A DNA stretch of 45,329 bases, from the NCBI GenBank assembly GCA_006386115.1, contig VFIW01000179.1, positions 1-45,329 on the forward strand, read 5' to 3'. A model generated the notes under the pieces. It searched no databases. It was given only the letters and a program-made list of their open reading frames with translations, and was not told the origin of the DNA. The stretch is from Globisporangium splendens. Lineage: Eukaryota; Oomycota; Peronosporomycetes; Pythiales; Pythiaceae. The position numbers were made by a program, and so were the translations under genes. Shown piece by piece: positions 32,640 through 44,267 of this stretch (position 1 is the stretch's first letter; every line of letters starts with the position of its first letter).

Positions 32640-34190
32640 GAGACGAACTCTGGCAAAGCGACGGCACCGCTGCTGGGACAACATTGCTAAAGGATATCTA
32701 CCCTAGCGGACAGGGCTCTAAGCCGTCGTTTCTGACGACTTTCTCGGTGGACAATCGCGTCTATTTCGCTGCCCAGGAACCAGATCTGTCGTGGAGAATT
32801 CTTGAAGACCATCGAGATTCCTACCAGAGTTTTCGTCAGAGCGCATTTGACTCACGAGTCTTCTTCGCTGTCTCGGAAAGCAACGTGTGGGATCCCAACC
32901 AGGTAACGTCGCCACTATCGCAACTCGTAAAAAAATCTCGCTCATTTCTTTTTCGCTTGTGCGTTGAACAGATCTATGACTGCCCGCTTGGATACCACTG
33001 GATGACGACAGCAGAGGCTTCGATCGTATTCATTGGCACAGTGGCAAACGATGGACACGACAACGAACCAGCAGTATACTTTGACCAGTGCGGATGGGAC
33101 GGATACACTTGGGGCGGAGTGACACGAATGCATTTCCGTTTTTCGGATTCCAGAGTACGCAGCACACCTCGGCAGCATGAACTCAAGAGCTACATGAAAC
33201 TCACCTTCGTCACTGTGTCGCTTGGTTTGCTGTAGGTCTCTGGGGCGTACAAGCATGCTGGATATCGAGACTCGTACCGACTCGACACGGGCTTCCAAAC
33301 GGATTCGTTTGCTGGCATCGTCTGCTACCGCGATCAACATGCCCACGACCAAATTTGGGGACCGGAACTCTGGGTGACGGATGGAAGTTCCGGAGGAACG
33401 CGGTGAGTCGTGCGCATCAATTCGAGTATCCAGGGCTCTAGTCCAAAGTATTTTGTCGAGTACAAGCGCCTTCTGTACTTCCAGGCCACGTCATCCGACT
33501 TTGGCGCCGAACTCTGGATGACAGACGGATCGCGCGCAGGCACACTGCTTGTCGCTGACATTGAGCCTGGGATTCGAAGCTCAGAGCCAAAGTTCCTGAG
33601 CATGTTTGCTGGACTCCTCTTCTTCTCGGCGTCGACTTCAGCGGCTGGTCGAGAGCTCTGGTTCTCGGATGGCGTGCGGCGAACAGACAATACCGAGAAT
33701 CACTCCCATGTCGGCACGGGCATCCTTCGTGATATTTGTGCGGGACCAAAGTCGTCCAACCCGAAATACTTCACAGCGCTTGGGACATCGGCGGTGCTCT
33801 TATTCCAAGCAGACGACTGCGTGAAAGGAGCCGAGTTGTGGCGCACAGACGGCACTTTTGCAGGAACTCGTATCGTCGCCGATATCAATGCTGGCAGCGC
33901 TGGTTCGTGCCCATCATACCTGACGTTCTACTCCACCAAGGTGTACATCCAGGCAAACGATGGGATTCACGGCACCGAGCTCTGGTCGACAGACGGGACG
34001 GCGGCTGGAACACTGTTGCATGCAGACCTGGCGCCTGGCATCTCGAGCTCGAAACCATCATTTCTCACTGTTCTGAGTCTTGGGCAGTCGAGTCAACTTG
34101 CCTTCGCGGCACAAGCAGAGCGGGATCGACAGTGGGAGTTCTGGCAGTCGGATGGCACGCTTGCGGGAACAATCAAAGTCTTCTTGGGAT
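32640..34190 (+). repeat. ELW..DGT array 2, seven units (probable beta-propeller)
   Basis: Units begin near 32645, 33365, 33509, 33653, 33833, 33977 and 34136. As in array 1, a Cys-containing domain interrupts after unit 1: NVWDPNQ, then after an intron IYDCPLGYHW, QCGWDGYTWGG, HFRFSDSR, after a second intron YKHAGYRDS and FAGIVC. Unit 2 is followed by an in-frame TGA (33404-33406). The matching layout shows that arrays 1 and 2 arose by internal duplication of a large module. Confidence 0.7.
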
Positions 34191-35258
34191 CTCGCGAGGT
34201 GGCTTACATCAACACCAACACGATGGACACCATAGCGTCGCCACGGTTTCCCAGTTTGTCTTCAAAGTCATTTTTCTACTTTGGGAAGCAGCAAGCCGAT
34301 CAAGTCAGAACCAACGCGGCGCTCTCTCAAGATTCGGCATCCACAAGGTCAATCACGCTCTTTGACGTCGAAAGCTCGACCAAGGACCTGGACAGGGACT
34401 TCATTCTCCACTTGAATTGCTCCAAAGGCTACTTAAGTCTCAATCGCGGCTGCAATGTGTTGACGTTCGTTCGTGGCAACCAAAGTGAGAGCGCGTTGAT
34501 GACTGTTCAAGGAAGTCTGAGGTCACTCAACTGCGCAGTAGAAAAGGTTGCGTACCACGCAAAGCCGGACGCGTCTGGCTGGGATGACATCTTCATCACA
34601 CTGGAACAGCGCACCGACAACGAGCTTCTCGATGATGATGGCCGGCTGTACTCCACGACGAAGCGCATTCTCATCGAGATCCGCTCAATCAACGATGCTT
34701 CAATCATCCAGATGCCGAAGACATACTTTGCACTGCTTGACGCGTGGATCCAGCTCGCAAACATTGCGGTCTCAGACGCCGATGCTGGGGATGGACTCGT
34801 GTACATTCAGCTCAAGGTCCACAATGGAATCCTCCGGGTCGGTCGCTCAGCAGAGAGGATCGTGCAGTTAAGAAAAACGGCAGATTCCGTCGACGCTGTT
34901 GGTAGCACTCTCGAGTTTGCAGCCACCATATCGGATGCAGTGCTGGTGTTTCAGGACCTGGAGTACAAATGCTTGATTCAGATGGACTGCCGAGACGGAA
35001 TGCGCGACTATTTGACGATATATGTCGACGACAATGGCTTCACGGGAAGCGGAGGAGCGCAAACCTCGACGAATTCTGCAGTGATTCAAATCCAAAGCGG
35101 TGCTTGAAGGGCTTCAAGCGACGTACCTGTACACAAACAACAAGAAACGACAACATATACAAGACAAAGAGCAAACCTGGTAGCAACTAAGACATCGCAA
35201 ACTACTCCACCATCATTTGGCCACAAGAAATACCCCATTTGATTGTTTTTCTTTGCAT

Positions 35259-36407
35259 CTAATTCTCCTTGAGCGCGAGCGCCTCGTCCGCGAGTTCGAG
35301 AGCGTTTTCGACGAAAAAGTCCTTGTCGAAGCTCGACTCGTCGAACGCCTCATTCGGGAAGCTGCCTTTGTATGTGATCAGGAGCTGCTCGTCGTTCTTG
35401 CGGGCCAGCGACTTGAGCACTTTGAGCCGCTTCTCGTCGACGAAGTGACCCTCCTTCTGTAGCTTACTCAGCATGCGTAGCACGTCACTGCCGCTTCCAC
35501 CATCCGCTGCGGGAGATGGCGAGGCGGACGAGGATGTAGCACCGGAGCTGGCGGAAGAGCTCGAAGTGAGTTCGGCTTCAGCAGGATCCACGTACCCTAC
35601 AAATCGCATATATAACCGCCCATAAAGTGTCCGGCACATATTCGTTACCATGGCATCAAGGTTAAATACCTTCAATAGCTTTTGGGTTTGCCTTGAGCGC
35701 ATCGAGGAAGGGCTCAATGTCGGACTCTTCAGGGACGATCACCGCCAGTGGCTGCCCAGGAGCCACATGTGCAGCACCTTCTTGGACAACTGCACACAGG
35801 CAACGATGGACAAATGGTGATGAGTCGAATCAGCATTGTGAACCACACACTCACGAGTCCATTCGCAAGAACGCACAGATTTTGGCAATGTATCCTTCGT
35901 CGCCGGCTTCCAGCACGAACGTGAGGTCAGGCGTGTCAATCTGAATTCATATACATTAGCGACTGTTACACAAGAAGAAAGACGCCATATAGAGAACATA
36001 CATTACAGCAGCGACCCATGTACAAATCTACCTCACACATCTGCGCGCCATCTTTGACTTCGTCGCCCTCGCCAATGTGCCACTTGGACACAGTCACACC
36101 ACCAGCACCGCCCGAGATGTGCTGTTGTTTAGTTAATACGCCAGCGTCCACAGGGACATGCGTTAATTCCAATGATTCGCTGTTAATCACATCCACAAAG
36201 CATATCGCGCACCTCAAAGTCCAAGTCGGGCATGCGGAACTTGATGTGTGGCGGCAGCACGGGCTTCGCGTCGTCGTCCGACGCGTCAGGAGACGCAGGC
36301 GCGTTCGACAGGAAGCATGCGGAGACCAGTGGTGGCGCGTGCGAGGCGCGCAGGAGACTGCGGCCGCTGCGGACCAGCGCCGCGCGGGAGGTGACGAGCT
36401 TGAGCAT
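35259..36407 (-). CDS. Mitochondrial lipoyl-like domain protein without lipoyl lysine
   Basis: Five exons on the minus strand: 36407-36213, 36121-36032, 35940-35877, 35789-35670 and 35596-35259, 268 residues. All four introns are GT-AG of 73-91 bp with phases that join. The N-terminus is Arg/Ser/Leu-rich without acids (MLKLVTSRAALVRSGRSLLR), typical of a mitochondrial targeting peptide. Residues about 58-140 form an E2-type lipoyl/biotinyl fold: FRMPDLDFE, VSKWHIGEGDEVKDG, MCEIDTPDLTF, AGDEGYIAKIFVQEG, GQPLAVIVPEE. The hairpin that normally reads E-x-D-K-A has D-T-P-D, so the modified lysine is missing. A Ser/Ala linker and an acidic helical tail follow; there is no catalytic acyltransferase domain. 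It may be a scaffold or pseudo-carrier. Function unknown. Confidence 0.75.
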
Positions 36408-36805
36408 TTTCGCGTTTCCAACGTTGTGTGGATTAAAAATGGTGGGTGGCGCGTTATGTTCGCTGTACCCTTTCAGTGGCGATGTGCGTACTTAATGCAG
36501 CATTTTGTTCCACAACATTTGAAGCGGTTCGTCGGTTCAACCTGTCGAACCGGCGGTTCAATAACGTGGCCCACATAGAAGACATTTTTTGTCTGATTAG
36601 AACCGATTGGTTCATATTGCGCTCTGTTAAACACGATGGAGCGTAATTACGCACTCGTAAAAACGCAAAACGAGCGAAAGTGGGTCGTGTGCGCGAATTG
36701 GATGGTGGTGGGGACTGACTGGCGCGCGCGTAATTCTAGGCGGAAAGGTGCGACGAGATAATTGGAATTTTCCGCGAGCGAAGGAAAGAATCAAACGTTG
36801 CAAGC
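36408..36805. other. Bidirectional promoter region
   Basis: Only about 400 bases separate the divergent lipoyl-like (-) and ubiquitin-eS30 (+) genes. It contains GTGCGTACTT (36484-36493) and a cluster of GGTTC/GAACC inverted motifs around 36525-36560 (for example CGGTTCG..CGAACCG). No ORF or RNA gene seen. Confidence 0.5.
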
Positions 36806-37646
<841 letters not shown>

Positions 37647-38033
37647 AGCGGCGTCGTAATGCCATCTTTTCGCTTTTGAAGGAAAAGCGCAACGAGGCGC
37701 GCGTTGGCTCTTGACGGCTGCATTTGTTGATGTGCGTCCGTCATTTCGCTGCTGCCGTTGCATGGCGTCATGCTTTGGCGTGGAAAGGGCTGTGCATGCG
37801 TTCTCGTCGCCTCTGTATGTTTTTCCTATCGAAATCAACTCTCGCGGTAGCATATTCCAAAATCAACTTATGTTAATCAAACCCCCGGGCCCCCTACATG
37901 TTTGTTCTCTGTTATGGTGATATTCATGAGAGTGTGTCAGTCAAACAGCTGCAGTGTGAGCAGTCACATGGACCGTTACTTGATCACCGCTGTGTCCATC
38001 TTGTCTCTGTTGCACTTTGAAAGAGTAGCCATC
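37647..38033. other. Spacer between ubiquitin-eS30 and coiled-coil genes
   Basis: Holds the 3' end of the fusion gene and the promoter of the next. The downstream frame is open back to 37902, but that stretch is hydrophobic and unlike the acidic start of the protein, so it was treated as leader. No other feature seen. Confidence 0.5.
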
Positions 38034-40266
38034 ATGTACAGCGACGACTCGGCCGCGTCGGAGATCGCGTCGGACAACGAGGAGCACAACGCGTTTGGCG
38101 ACGAGAGTGTCGCCAGCGAGGTTGAAGAGAGCGGTGGCGTTCGCAACAATGCGCCACCACCAGTAGCGAAGCCAAATGCAGCGCAGCCGTCCTCGGAGGC
38201 GTCCGCCGATGACGCCTACGACGACGAAGTGTACGAGGATGAGGACGAGGGAGACGATGGCTACAGCGTGGACTTTGAGGACGACGCACCCGCGAGTCCA
38301 GTCGCGTCACCCAAACGCTCGGCGAGCCCCGTGAGGATCTCGGCTTCTAGTCCTGCTAAACAGCGACCCAAAGCCATCAGTGAGGACACCGAGTACTACT
38401 CAGGCGCGTCTTTTGAAGACGAGAGCCGCAAGTCCATGAGCGCGAGTCAGAGTACGCGACTTGTCGTGGACCTCTCGATCCCAAATGCCAAGGACTCACC
38501 CACGCGCAGGGACTCGGGTATCTTAAAGCCCCCATCGTCGCCGTTTCCCAACTCAAATTCCCCGCATGTGGACCTCAAAGTGCTCTCCAAGCCCATGGTG
38601 TTGGCGCCAGCATCTACGGCTACGACGACTTCAGTAGCTGATCCACTGCCACCACCATCACAAGTAGCAGCGCCATACCCACCTGGTGTGGTGTACATGC
38701 AGCCACCGCAGCTACTTCTCGCCGACGGCGACGAAAAGAAATTTTCGCTGCTGCTGCGCAAAGTTGAGAGTAAGTTCGAAGACCAGATCGAGGAGCTTCG
38801 CGAGAAGAACACGCTGCTGCAGTGGAAAGAGCGCGAATTGAAAGTGGAACTGCGTGCGCAGCGTGACGAGCTCAAAATGTGCAAGTCGCACATCGAGAAG
38901 AAGCGCAAGCGAGCGCTTGAGCGGCGTCGCGACCATGAGCGCATGGTCGACAAGCTCAAGGCCGAGGTCAGCGACATGAGCGACAAGATCCACGCTTTCC
39001 AAGAGCTCACAAGCAAACTCGAGGCCGAGAAAGAGCATCTCGGCAGTGTGATCAGTAACATCGACGCCGAGAAGCGCGCCGTGCACGAGCGCAACCTCGC
39101 GCTGGCCGAGAAGCTGCAGTCGACGCTGACCGACTTCCACGCGCTCAACCTGCGCTTCGAGGAGACGGTCAACGCCAAGCTGGACGCGGAGAAGCGGATC
39201 GACTACGTGCTCGCACAGCACCGCGTGGAGATCGAGGTGCTGCAGCACAAGTGTCGTCTGGACGTCGAGTCTGCGCAGCGCGCGCTGGAGGCTGAGATCG
39301 CGAGTCGCGCCACCGAGAGACTGGCTTTGCCGGAGAACTACCGGCTCATCGCGGCCGCGGAGAAGGACCGGTGCGAGAAGCTGGAGGCGGCGCTGACCGA
39401 GCAGATGCGCGAGCTGGAGACCGCGATGGCGCGCGACGCACTCAAGAGCGAGGCCGAGGTGGCGCGAGCCGTGGAACAGCGGAAGCTCGCAGAGGATAAG
39501 GCCAACAAGCGCATCCACGAAGAGCTCCAGACGGTGAGAATGATGGGCAGATTATGTTGCTACTATGTTGCTCTTACAATGTTGTGCATTGCATTTTGTA
39601 TTGCATTGTGCATTGTGGTGCTGGAAGATTGCAAGAGAACGCGATGCGATCGATGAGCAGCGCCGCGAGCTGCTGCTGTCGGTGACGCGCACGAACGCAC
39701 GCCTGGACGAGGAGCGCAGCAAGCTCGAGGCTCTGCGCGCGCAGCTGGACGTGCGCAAGATGGAGCCCGTGGAGGAGCGCGCCGAGCTGGATGCGCGCGT
39801 CGCGTTCCTGGACGACCGCGTCGCCAAGCTCTGCGACGAAGAGAGCACGCTGGAGCGCCGCAAGGCTGAGGTCACACGGCTGGGCCGCGAGACGTTCGAG
39901 AAGACGCGGATCCTGACGCAGAAGATGCAGAACTACAGCGAGCTCGAGAAGCTGAGAGCCGAGTACGCGACCCTGAAGGCGCGCGCGCAGGAGAGCGAGC
40001 GGAAAGCGCGCGGCATGGAGCAGGAGAAGGTGGCGCTGGACAAGACGGTGCTCCAGCTGCAGCAGGAGCGACTGTTGGCCGCCAAGCAGCGCATCCAGTC
40101 GCGGCAGATCCTGGACAACGCGCGCAAGCTCGAGAGCATGCTGCAGCAGCAGAAGGCGCTCGAACAGCACGGTCTTAAGCAATACGCACACGCCGATATG
40201 CTGAAAGAGCCAATGCAGACGCAATGCCACAGCAATCAGAATAATGAACGATATTGCGGTGAATAG
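38034..40266 (+). CDS. Coiled-coil protein with acidic N-terminus
   Basis: Two exons, 38034-39533 and 39628-40266, 712 residues; the 94-bp intron is GTGAGA..GGAAG, phase 0. The start at 38034 (MYSDDSAASEIASDNEEH) is chosen because the acidic Ser-rich segment begins there. Residues about 1-110 are very acidic (DEDEGDDGYSVDFEDD), 110-230 are Ser/Pro-rich and disordered, and about 240-700 are almost unbroken heptads rich in Glu, Lys, Arg and Leu (VESKFEDQIEELREKNTLLQ, LEAEKEHLGSVISNIDAEK). Layout resembles centrosomal, basal-body or flagellar coiled-coil proteins, which fits a zoosporic organism, but no family is recognised. It converges with the START-FYVE gene about 170 bases downstream. Confidence 0.82.
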
Positions 40267-40435
40267 CCATAGGAGCAGAGTGCTTGTGAATTTGTATCTA
40301 AGGCGTAATTTGTTATCTTGTGTACATGGGGTCTAGTTTGATTTCTTTTTGATTTTTATCTAGTTATTTGTGGAGATTGACGAGACATCAAGTGCGCACT
40401 GGAAACGATGAGGACGATGATGACTTGGGATTGAC

Positions 40436-42466
40436 TTACGACGCCTTGCGCGAGCTGTCGCCCGTGAGACCGAGGCCGCGCGCGAAGAGGCCGCTGAAGA
40501 ACGGCTTCTTGACGTTGCTGTTGGTGGTAGCCGCCTCGTCGCCGTCCTTCTTCTGGTTGGACACGCGCATCGTGGACGTCGACTGACGCAGCCCCACGGA
40601 GCTCGAGTCGCGCTCCGAGCACACCGAGAGCACGCGCGGCTGCTGCGTCATGGCGCGGTTGCGGTGGACATCTGATAGGTGGAAGTACTGTGGTGGGGCT
40701 GCTGCTGACGCTGCTGGTTCTTTCTCGTCTGCAAAATGGTGCGCCGAGTTGTTCGACGACATCGGTGAGGAAGTGCTCACAGCAGACGACTCGAGCATTT
40801 CAGCATCTCCATCGCCACGAGCCACTTTTTTCGCTGGCGGAAGGTCTTGTGCGCTCGACTCGGATCGATCGTGGCGGCTGCTGGCCGCGATGCCGACATT
40901 GCTGCTTATAGAGTCGCGCAAGTAGCCCAGGTCCAGCGGATTCTGCTTGAAGATCGACATGCGCTGGGTCGCAGCGGACGGTGTGTGGAATCCGTTACCG
41001 TATCCACTTTCAGAGTTAGGCGTGACATTGCCGCCAAAGCCGATGCCCATAACGTCACGCGGCGTGAGGTTGTTCGCGATGTACGAGCGCGGCGTGTTCG
41101 TGTCGTTGAAGAGCGAGCTCGGAGTTCGGTTGTTACGGTAATGAACTGGCGTCTGACTGGATCCAAAGAAGCCGCCACGTTGACTCCCTGTGCGATACAA
41201 CCCGTTCGACGACTGGGAGCTAAAGCCACGACCTCGCGCATCCACAACCGATCGTGAGGAGGCAGTGGATCGGAAAGACAGGTTGGAGTTTGTCGAGGAC
41301 GCATCAGAGTATGCGGATGGCGTGCCTGGGTTGCTGGCACTCAGATACAGGTCTGCCATGTTCATTTCGTTGTGCGCGACGGTGCTGCTGGATGTATGCG
41401 ACGACGTGGAGATATCCGACATCGTATCCACGTCCTGCATGCCGGCGGCTTTCTGGACACCCATATTACAAATTGAGCAAATACGCACGTTCTTGATAGT
41501 CGTACCGGGCACGTCCACGGATTTGAAGATACTGCATTTCCCGCAAATCACTTCACCACAGCAACGGCAATGGTGACGCGGTCGGAACGTACCGAAGGAG
41601 CGAGAACACACGGCGCAGTCCTGACGCGCATGGTTCGGCACCCACTGCTTCTTGTCTACAAAAGTGCACGCGTTCATCTGCTGCTTGTCAATGATTCTCC
41701 GGATCTGCACAACGCTACTGATCAACTGGGACTCGGCGGTCTTGTACGCCCACTGCGATGGGAAATACCCCGACGGATCGAAGCGCGCGACGTGGTGCAC
41801 ACGCACAAGGTTTGGTTCGGCACGATCCGTGCGATACATGTACCCTGAGAGAAGCTTCGCACGGATGAGTGCATGCGAGTTCTCCAGCGACGGACATTCA
41901 TTGATCTCGATCGAGTTCATGATGCGAATGTACATTTCATTGCCGTACGAGTCAGTAATCTTGTCCTGAACCTCGAGACAGCAGAAATCACGATGCGACA
42001 CGAGCGGGTTCGGTGTCTTCACGGCGTACCACTTGATGCCGATATACCGGAACGGCGTGTGCGGCGTGCGGGGCACGATCGTGAACAGCACGGCAGCGTC
42101 CATGACACCCGGAATGAGTTTCTTCATGAGTCGCTTGAAGAGCGCGTCGTCGTGGGCTGCATACGCGCGTCCAATCTCATCGAGCGACGCATGCATCGAC
42201 ACCTTGCAACCGACTTCGGCGACATTCGACCGATGCGCACCCGACCCCGCCGCCATCGATCCTCCGCGGGAGTGCGAGAAATTCCGGAACACGTTCACTC
42301 CTTTCTTCTCGCGCACGGGAATCCACGAGTTCTTGTGCGTGTCGCTTAGCGCAAACACATTCCGGATCGACGACTCGGCGTACTCAATGTACTGGCGCCG
42401 CGTGTCATCCGACAAGCGCACATTCGTATCGAAAAAGCCGCGCGGCAGCGGCAACGACGTCGACAT
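40436..42466 (-). CDS. START-like plus FYVE zinc-finger protein
   Basis: Intronless, 676 residues; the start is ATG 42466 (MSTSLPLPRGFF), since the codon nine bases further up is GTG. Residues about 20-260 resemble the START lipid-binding fold of oomycete FYVE proteins (VGCKVSMHASLDEIGRAY, IGIKWYAVKTPNPLVSHRDF, VRVHHVARFDPSGYFPSQW). A FYVE finger follows at about 275-345: WVPNHARQDCAVCSRSFGTF, the RxHHCRxCG signature in RPRHHCRCCGEVICGKCS, and a final CSICNMG. FYVE fingers bind PI3P on endosomes, so a peripheral membrane or lipid-transfer role is likely. The C-terminal half is Ser/Asn/Thr-rich and disordered. START-FYVE combinations are greatly expanded in oomycetes, which supports the taxonomic call. 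Confidence 0.9.
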   Translation of the reverse strand: MSTSLPLPRGFFDTNVRLSDDTRRQYIEYAESSIRNVFALSDTHKNSWIPVREKKGVNVFRNFSHSRGGSMAAGSGAHRSNVAEVGCKVSMHASLDEIGRAYAAHDDALFKRLMKKLIPGVMDAAVLFTIVPRTPHTPFRYIGIKWYAVKTPNPLVSHRDFCCLEVQDKITDSYGNEMYIRIMNSIEINECPSLENSHALIRAKLLSGYMYRTDRAEPNLVRVHHVARFDPSGYFPSQWAYKTAESQLISSVVQIRRIIDKQQMNACTFVDKKQWVPNHARQDCAVCSRSFGTFRPRHHCRCCGEVICGKCSIFKSVDVPGTTIKNVRICSICNMGVQKAAGMQDVDTMSDISTSSHTSSSTVAHNEMNMADLYLSASNPGTPSAYSDASSTNSNLSFRSTASSRSVVDARGRGFSSQSSNGLYRTGSQRGGFFGSSQTPVHYRNNRTPSSLFNDTNTPRSYIANNLTPRDVMGIGFGGNVTPNSESGYGNGFHTPSAATQRMSIFKQNPLDLGYLRDSISSNVGIAASSRHDRSESSAQDLPPAKKVARGDGDAEMLESSAVSTSSPMSSNNSAHHFADEKEPAASAAAPPQYFHLSDVHRNRAMTQQPRVLSVCSERDSSSVGLRQSTSTMRVSNQKKDGDEAATTNSNVKKPFFSGLFARGLGLTGDSSRKAS

Positions 42467-42645
42467 CTTTTGCACGCTCTCTCTCTCGCTTTCTCTAATA
42501 AATGTCGCTCACACACACACAAGAGACCGCTTCCTGACTGGGGATTCTCTCGACGATCTGCAGCTGCTGCTCTTGCGTCTCGTTCTTGCCTCTCAATAAA
42601 CACCCGAAGAAGATCCCTGGCTAATAAAGATCCGATCTGGGGCGC

Positions 42646-42660
42646 GATTGCCGAATGACC
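42646..42660 (-). promoter_or_regulatory. Oomycete Inr + FPR-like core promoter
   Basis: The minus strand reads GGTCATTCGGCAATC, close to the GCTCATTYYNCAWTTT core. It lies about 180 bases upstream of the START-FYVE gene's ATG, a plausible leader length. Confidence 0.42.
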
Positions 42661-42870
42661 AACGGACGAGGCGCTATTAATAAGCGCGAGTGTGGAGGCG
42701 GAGGGAAACGTGCGCGCGTGCGGGGAAAGGCTCGACAGCGAATTATTGTTCCAGCAATGGACGCAGAAAGTATATGGCGCTTCAGTATACCTGCGCTTCT
42801 GACGTGTCCAGACGTCCAGTGCGTGCGCGAGTGGGGGATTTTTTCTCAGATGTGCACCGGCCCGCTCCAT

Positions 42871-42954
42871 CCTCCAATGGAGCATAGAATCCCTCCAATG
42901 GAGGATGCAAACCCTGCGTTGCAGCATAAAGACCCTCCACTGCAGCATAAAGCG
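42871..42954. repeat. 21-bp minisatellite, four units
   Basis: Units start at 42871, 42892, 42913 and 42934; each begins CCTSCR and has a palindromic core (CCTCCAATGGAGG-like or CTGCAG). Units 1-2 and 3-4 are most alike. Related CCCTCCACTGCA occurs again near 43423-43436. Because the unit is a multiple of three, both strands show spurious 7-residue peptide repeats. Confidence 0.8.
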
Positions 42955-44267
42955 GGATGGCTGCGCTTCGTTTTTTTCCACTGTGAATGTTGAAGGGAAG
43001 TGGACCTCTCGCGTTCGTATCCAGTTTCAGTGAGATCCCTATCAATATGCCATCTGTATGAAACCATAATGCAGAATAAAACGATTCACTTGGATCCTAC
43101 TACCTAAGCATTTGATTGTATTTTTCTATGAGTTGCATATTATTGTGCTAATGCTCCGTCATGCTTTTCTGGGTATTACCCGAGCGCTTGACTGGACTGT
43201 ATCCCTCCAGTGATGTGATGAGCACTCTGACATGGTTGGCTGTGCGATGCCAATGCGACAGCAGCACGCGTCTGTCTCTACCTCACATTATGACACAAAC
43301 AGTATGCGGAATTACCGCCATCGTGGAGACCGCAGCTTGTGCCACATGCAGAAGCGAAGCCAAAGCGAGAGGGCGCAAGGTGGTTCGTGCGCCGCGAGCC
43401 AGTGTGAAAAGCCCAAAATGCCCTCCACTGCAATGCTGCTGCACCATTTGACTCGTTTTACCTAATATAAAGAGGATTTACAATAACTTAAATAAAGTGC
43501 TAGTGTTTGCTTTCATTTATTATACAAAGGGAAACGGAACAGTACAGGGTGGCGAAAATCCACATGTCGCACCCATCCACATGGCGCAACACCAGCAACA
43601 ACCACAAAAAATCGTGTCGGTCGACAACACGCCATCTTCAAAGTCAAAATCGCCTTACACTAGAACCTCTGAATAAGCATGCTGCAGTCAAGCAGACACC
43701 CGTTATGAGAGAGTTGCAGCAAACCACAACTACACTGGGCGACACATAACGATCACAAAAAGTAACAAGCTGTGAGTGCGGTGGCAGAGCCGCAGATGAA
43801 GAGGTGCGCGGTGTGTTTTATGTGTGTTTCTTAATTTGTGGTCAAGATCTTTGTATGTGTGTGCGCAATAATGTGGAGATTTGACACATACGATTATTTT
43901 TAACATGACTACCAATGTTATATGGTCCGACAGTCCTTCCATTTGCCAGTTGGGCCGCGAAGCGTGGTACCCCCCGTCGCCCACAAGCGACTCATGAATT
44001 CTCATACCAATTTGGACTAGGGGGCAGGCACAACGGCAAGATGAGCCGTCTTAGCCGGGCCGCTGCCCCTCACCCAGACCCGGTCGTCACGCATGGAACC
44101 CGGCGACGCGCGGAGGAGACACCGTGCGCCGCCACCGATTCCTCCGGTCGGTGTAACCGGACACTTCCGAGCTACGCAGCACGGTACGTGTGTGAGGAAG
44201 CGTGTGCACGACTTCTCTCAAGGACTCTGTTCCAAGAGCTGTTGCCTGCTTCCTGCAGTGCAACGAT

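Larger units (their letters stand above)
18295..35107 (+). pseudogene. Giant secreted cadherin-like/propeller protein, frame-broken
   Basis: One gene of about 16.8 kb, some 5,400 codons. Exon 1 (18295-18456) encodes a signal peptide (LLRVLAVLVLLVSANASNA). Exon 2 is 18533-18643 and exon 3 starts at 18729. Further introns are 20971-21054, 32903-32971 and 33155-33235, all GT-AG. Order of regions: G-x-F-x-L-x-F repeats (about 18.9-20.4 kb), cadherin-like/CSPG-like repeats with L-x-x-L-x-Y-x-P and NDPPV (20.5-25.0), a second G-x-F-x-L block (25.2-26.6), cadherin-like (26.7-28.0), ELW array 1 (28.2-29.7), cadherin-like (29.7-32.3), ELW array 2 (32.6-34.2), cadherin-like to the stop. No C-terminal membrane anchor, so probably secreted or wall-bound adhesin-like. 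Frame shifts are needed near 18770, 18885, 20660, 20706, 25005, 28374 and 30055, and TGA stops interrupt the frame at 26219, 26285 and 33404. Decay is likelier than sequencing error since neighbours are clean. Confidence 0.75.

Noticed and set aside
33402..33432. Mini-intron starting GTGAGT around the TGA at 33404
   Set aside because: Only 31 bases to the next AG, too short for splicing, and the segment aligns with conserved residues of the other ELW units.
37902..38033. 44-residue N-terminal extension of the coiled-coil protein
   Set aside because: Hydrophobic, Cys-containing and unlike the acidic disordered N-terminus; first ATG of good character is 38034.
42346..42981. 211-codon minus-strand ORF overlapping the START-FYVE start
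   Set aside because: Its repeats come from the 21-bp minisatellite and the rest is Arg-rich shadow of the promoter and first codons of the real gene.
42655..42993. 112-codon plus-strand ORF with 7-residue repeats
   Set aside because: The repeats are the translated minisatellite; no intron signals, homology or coding bias.
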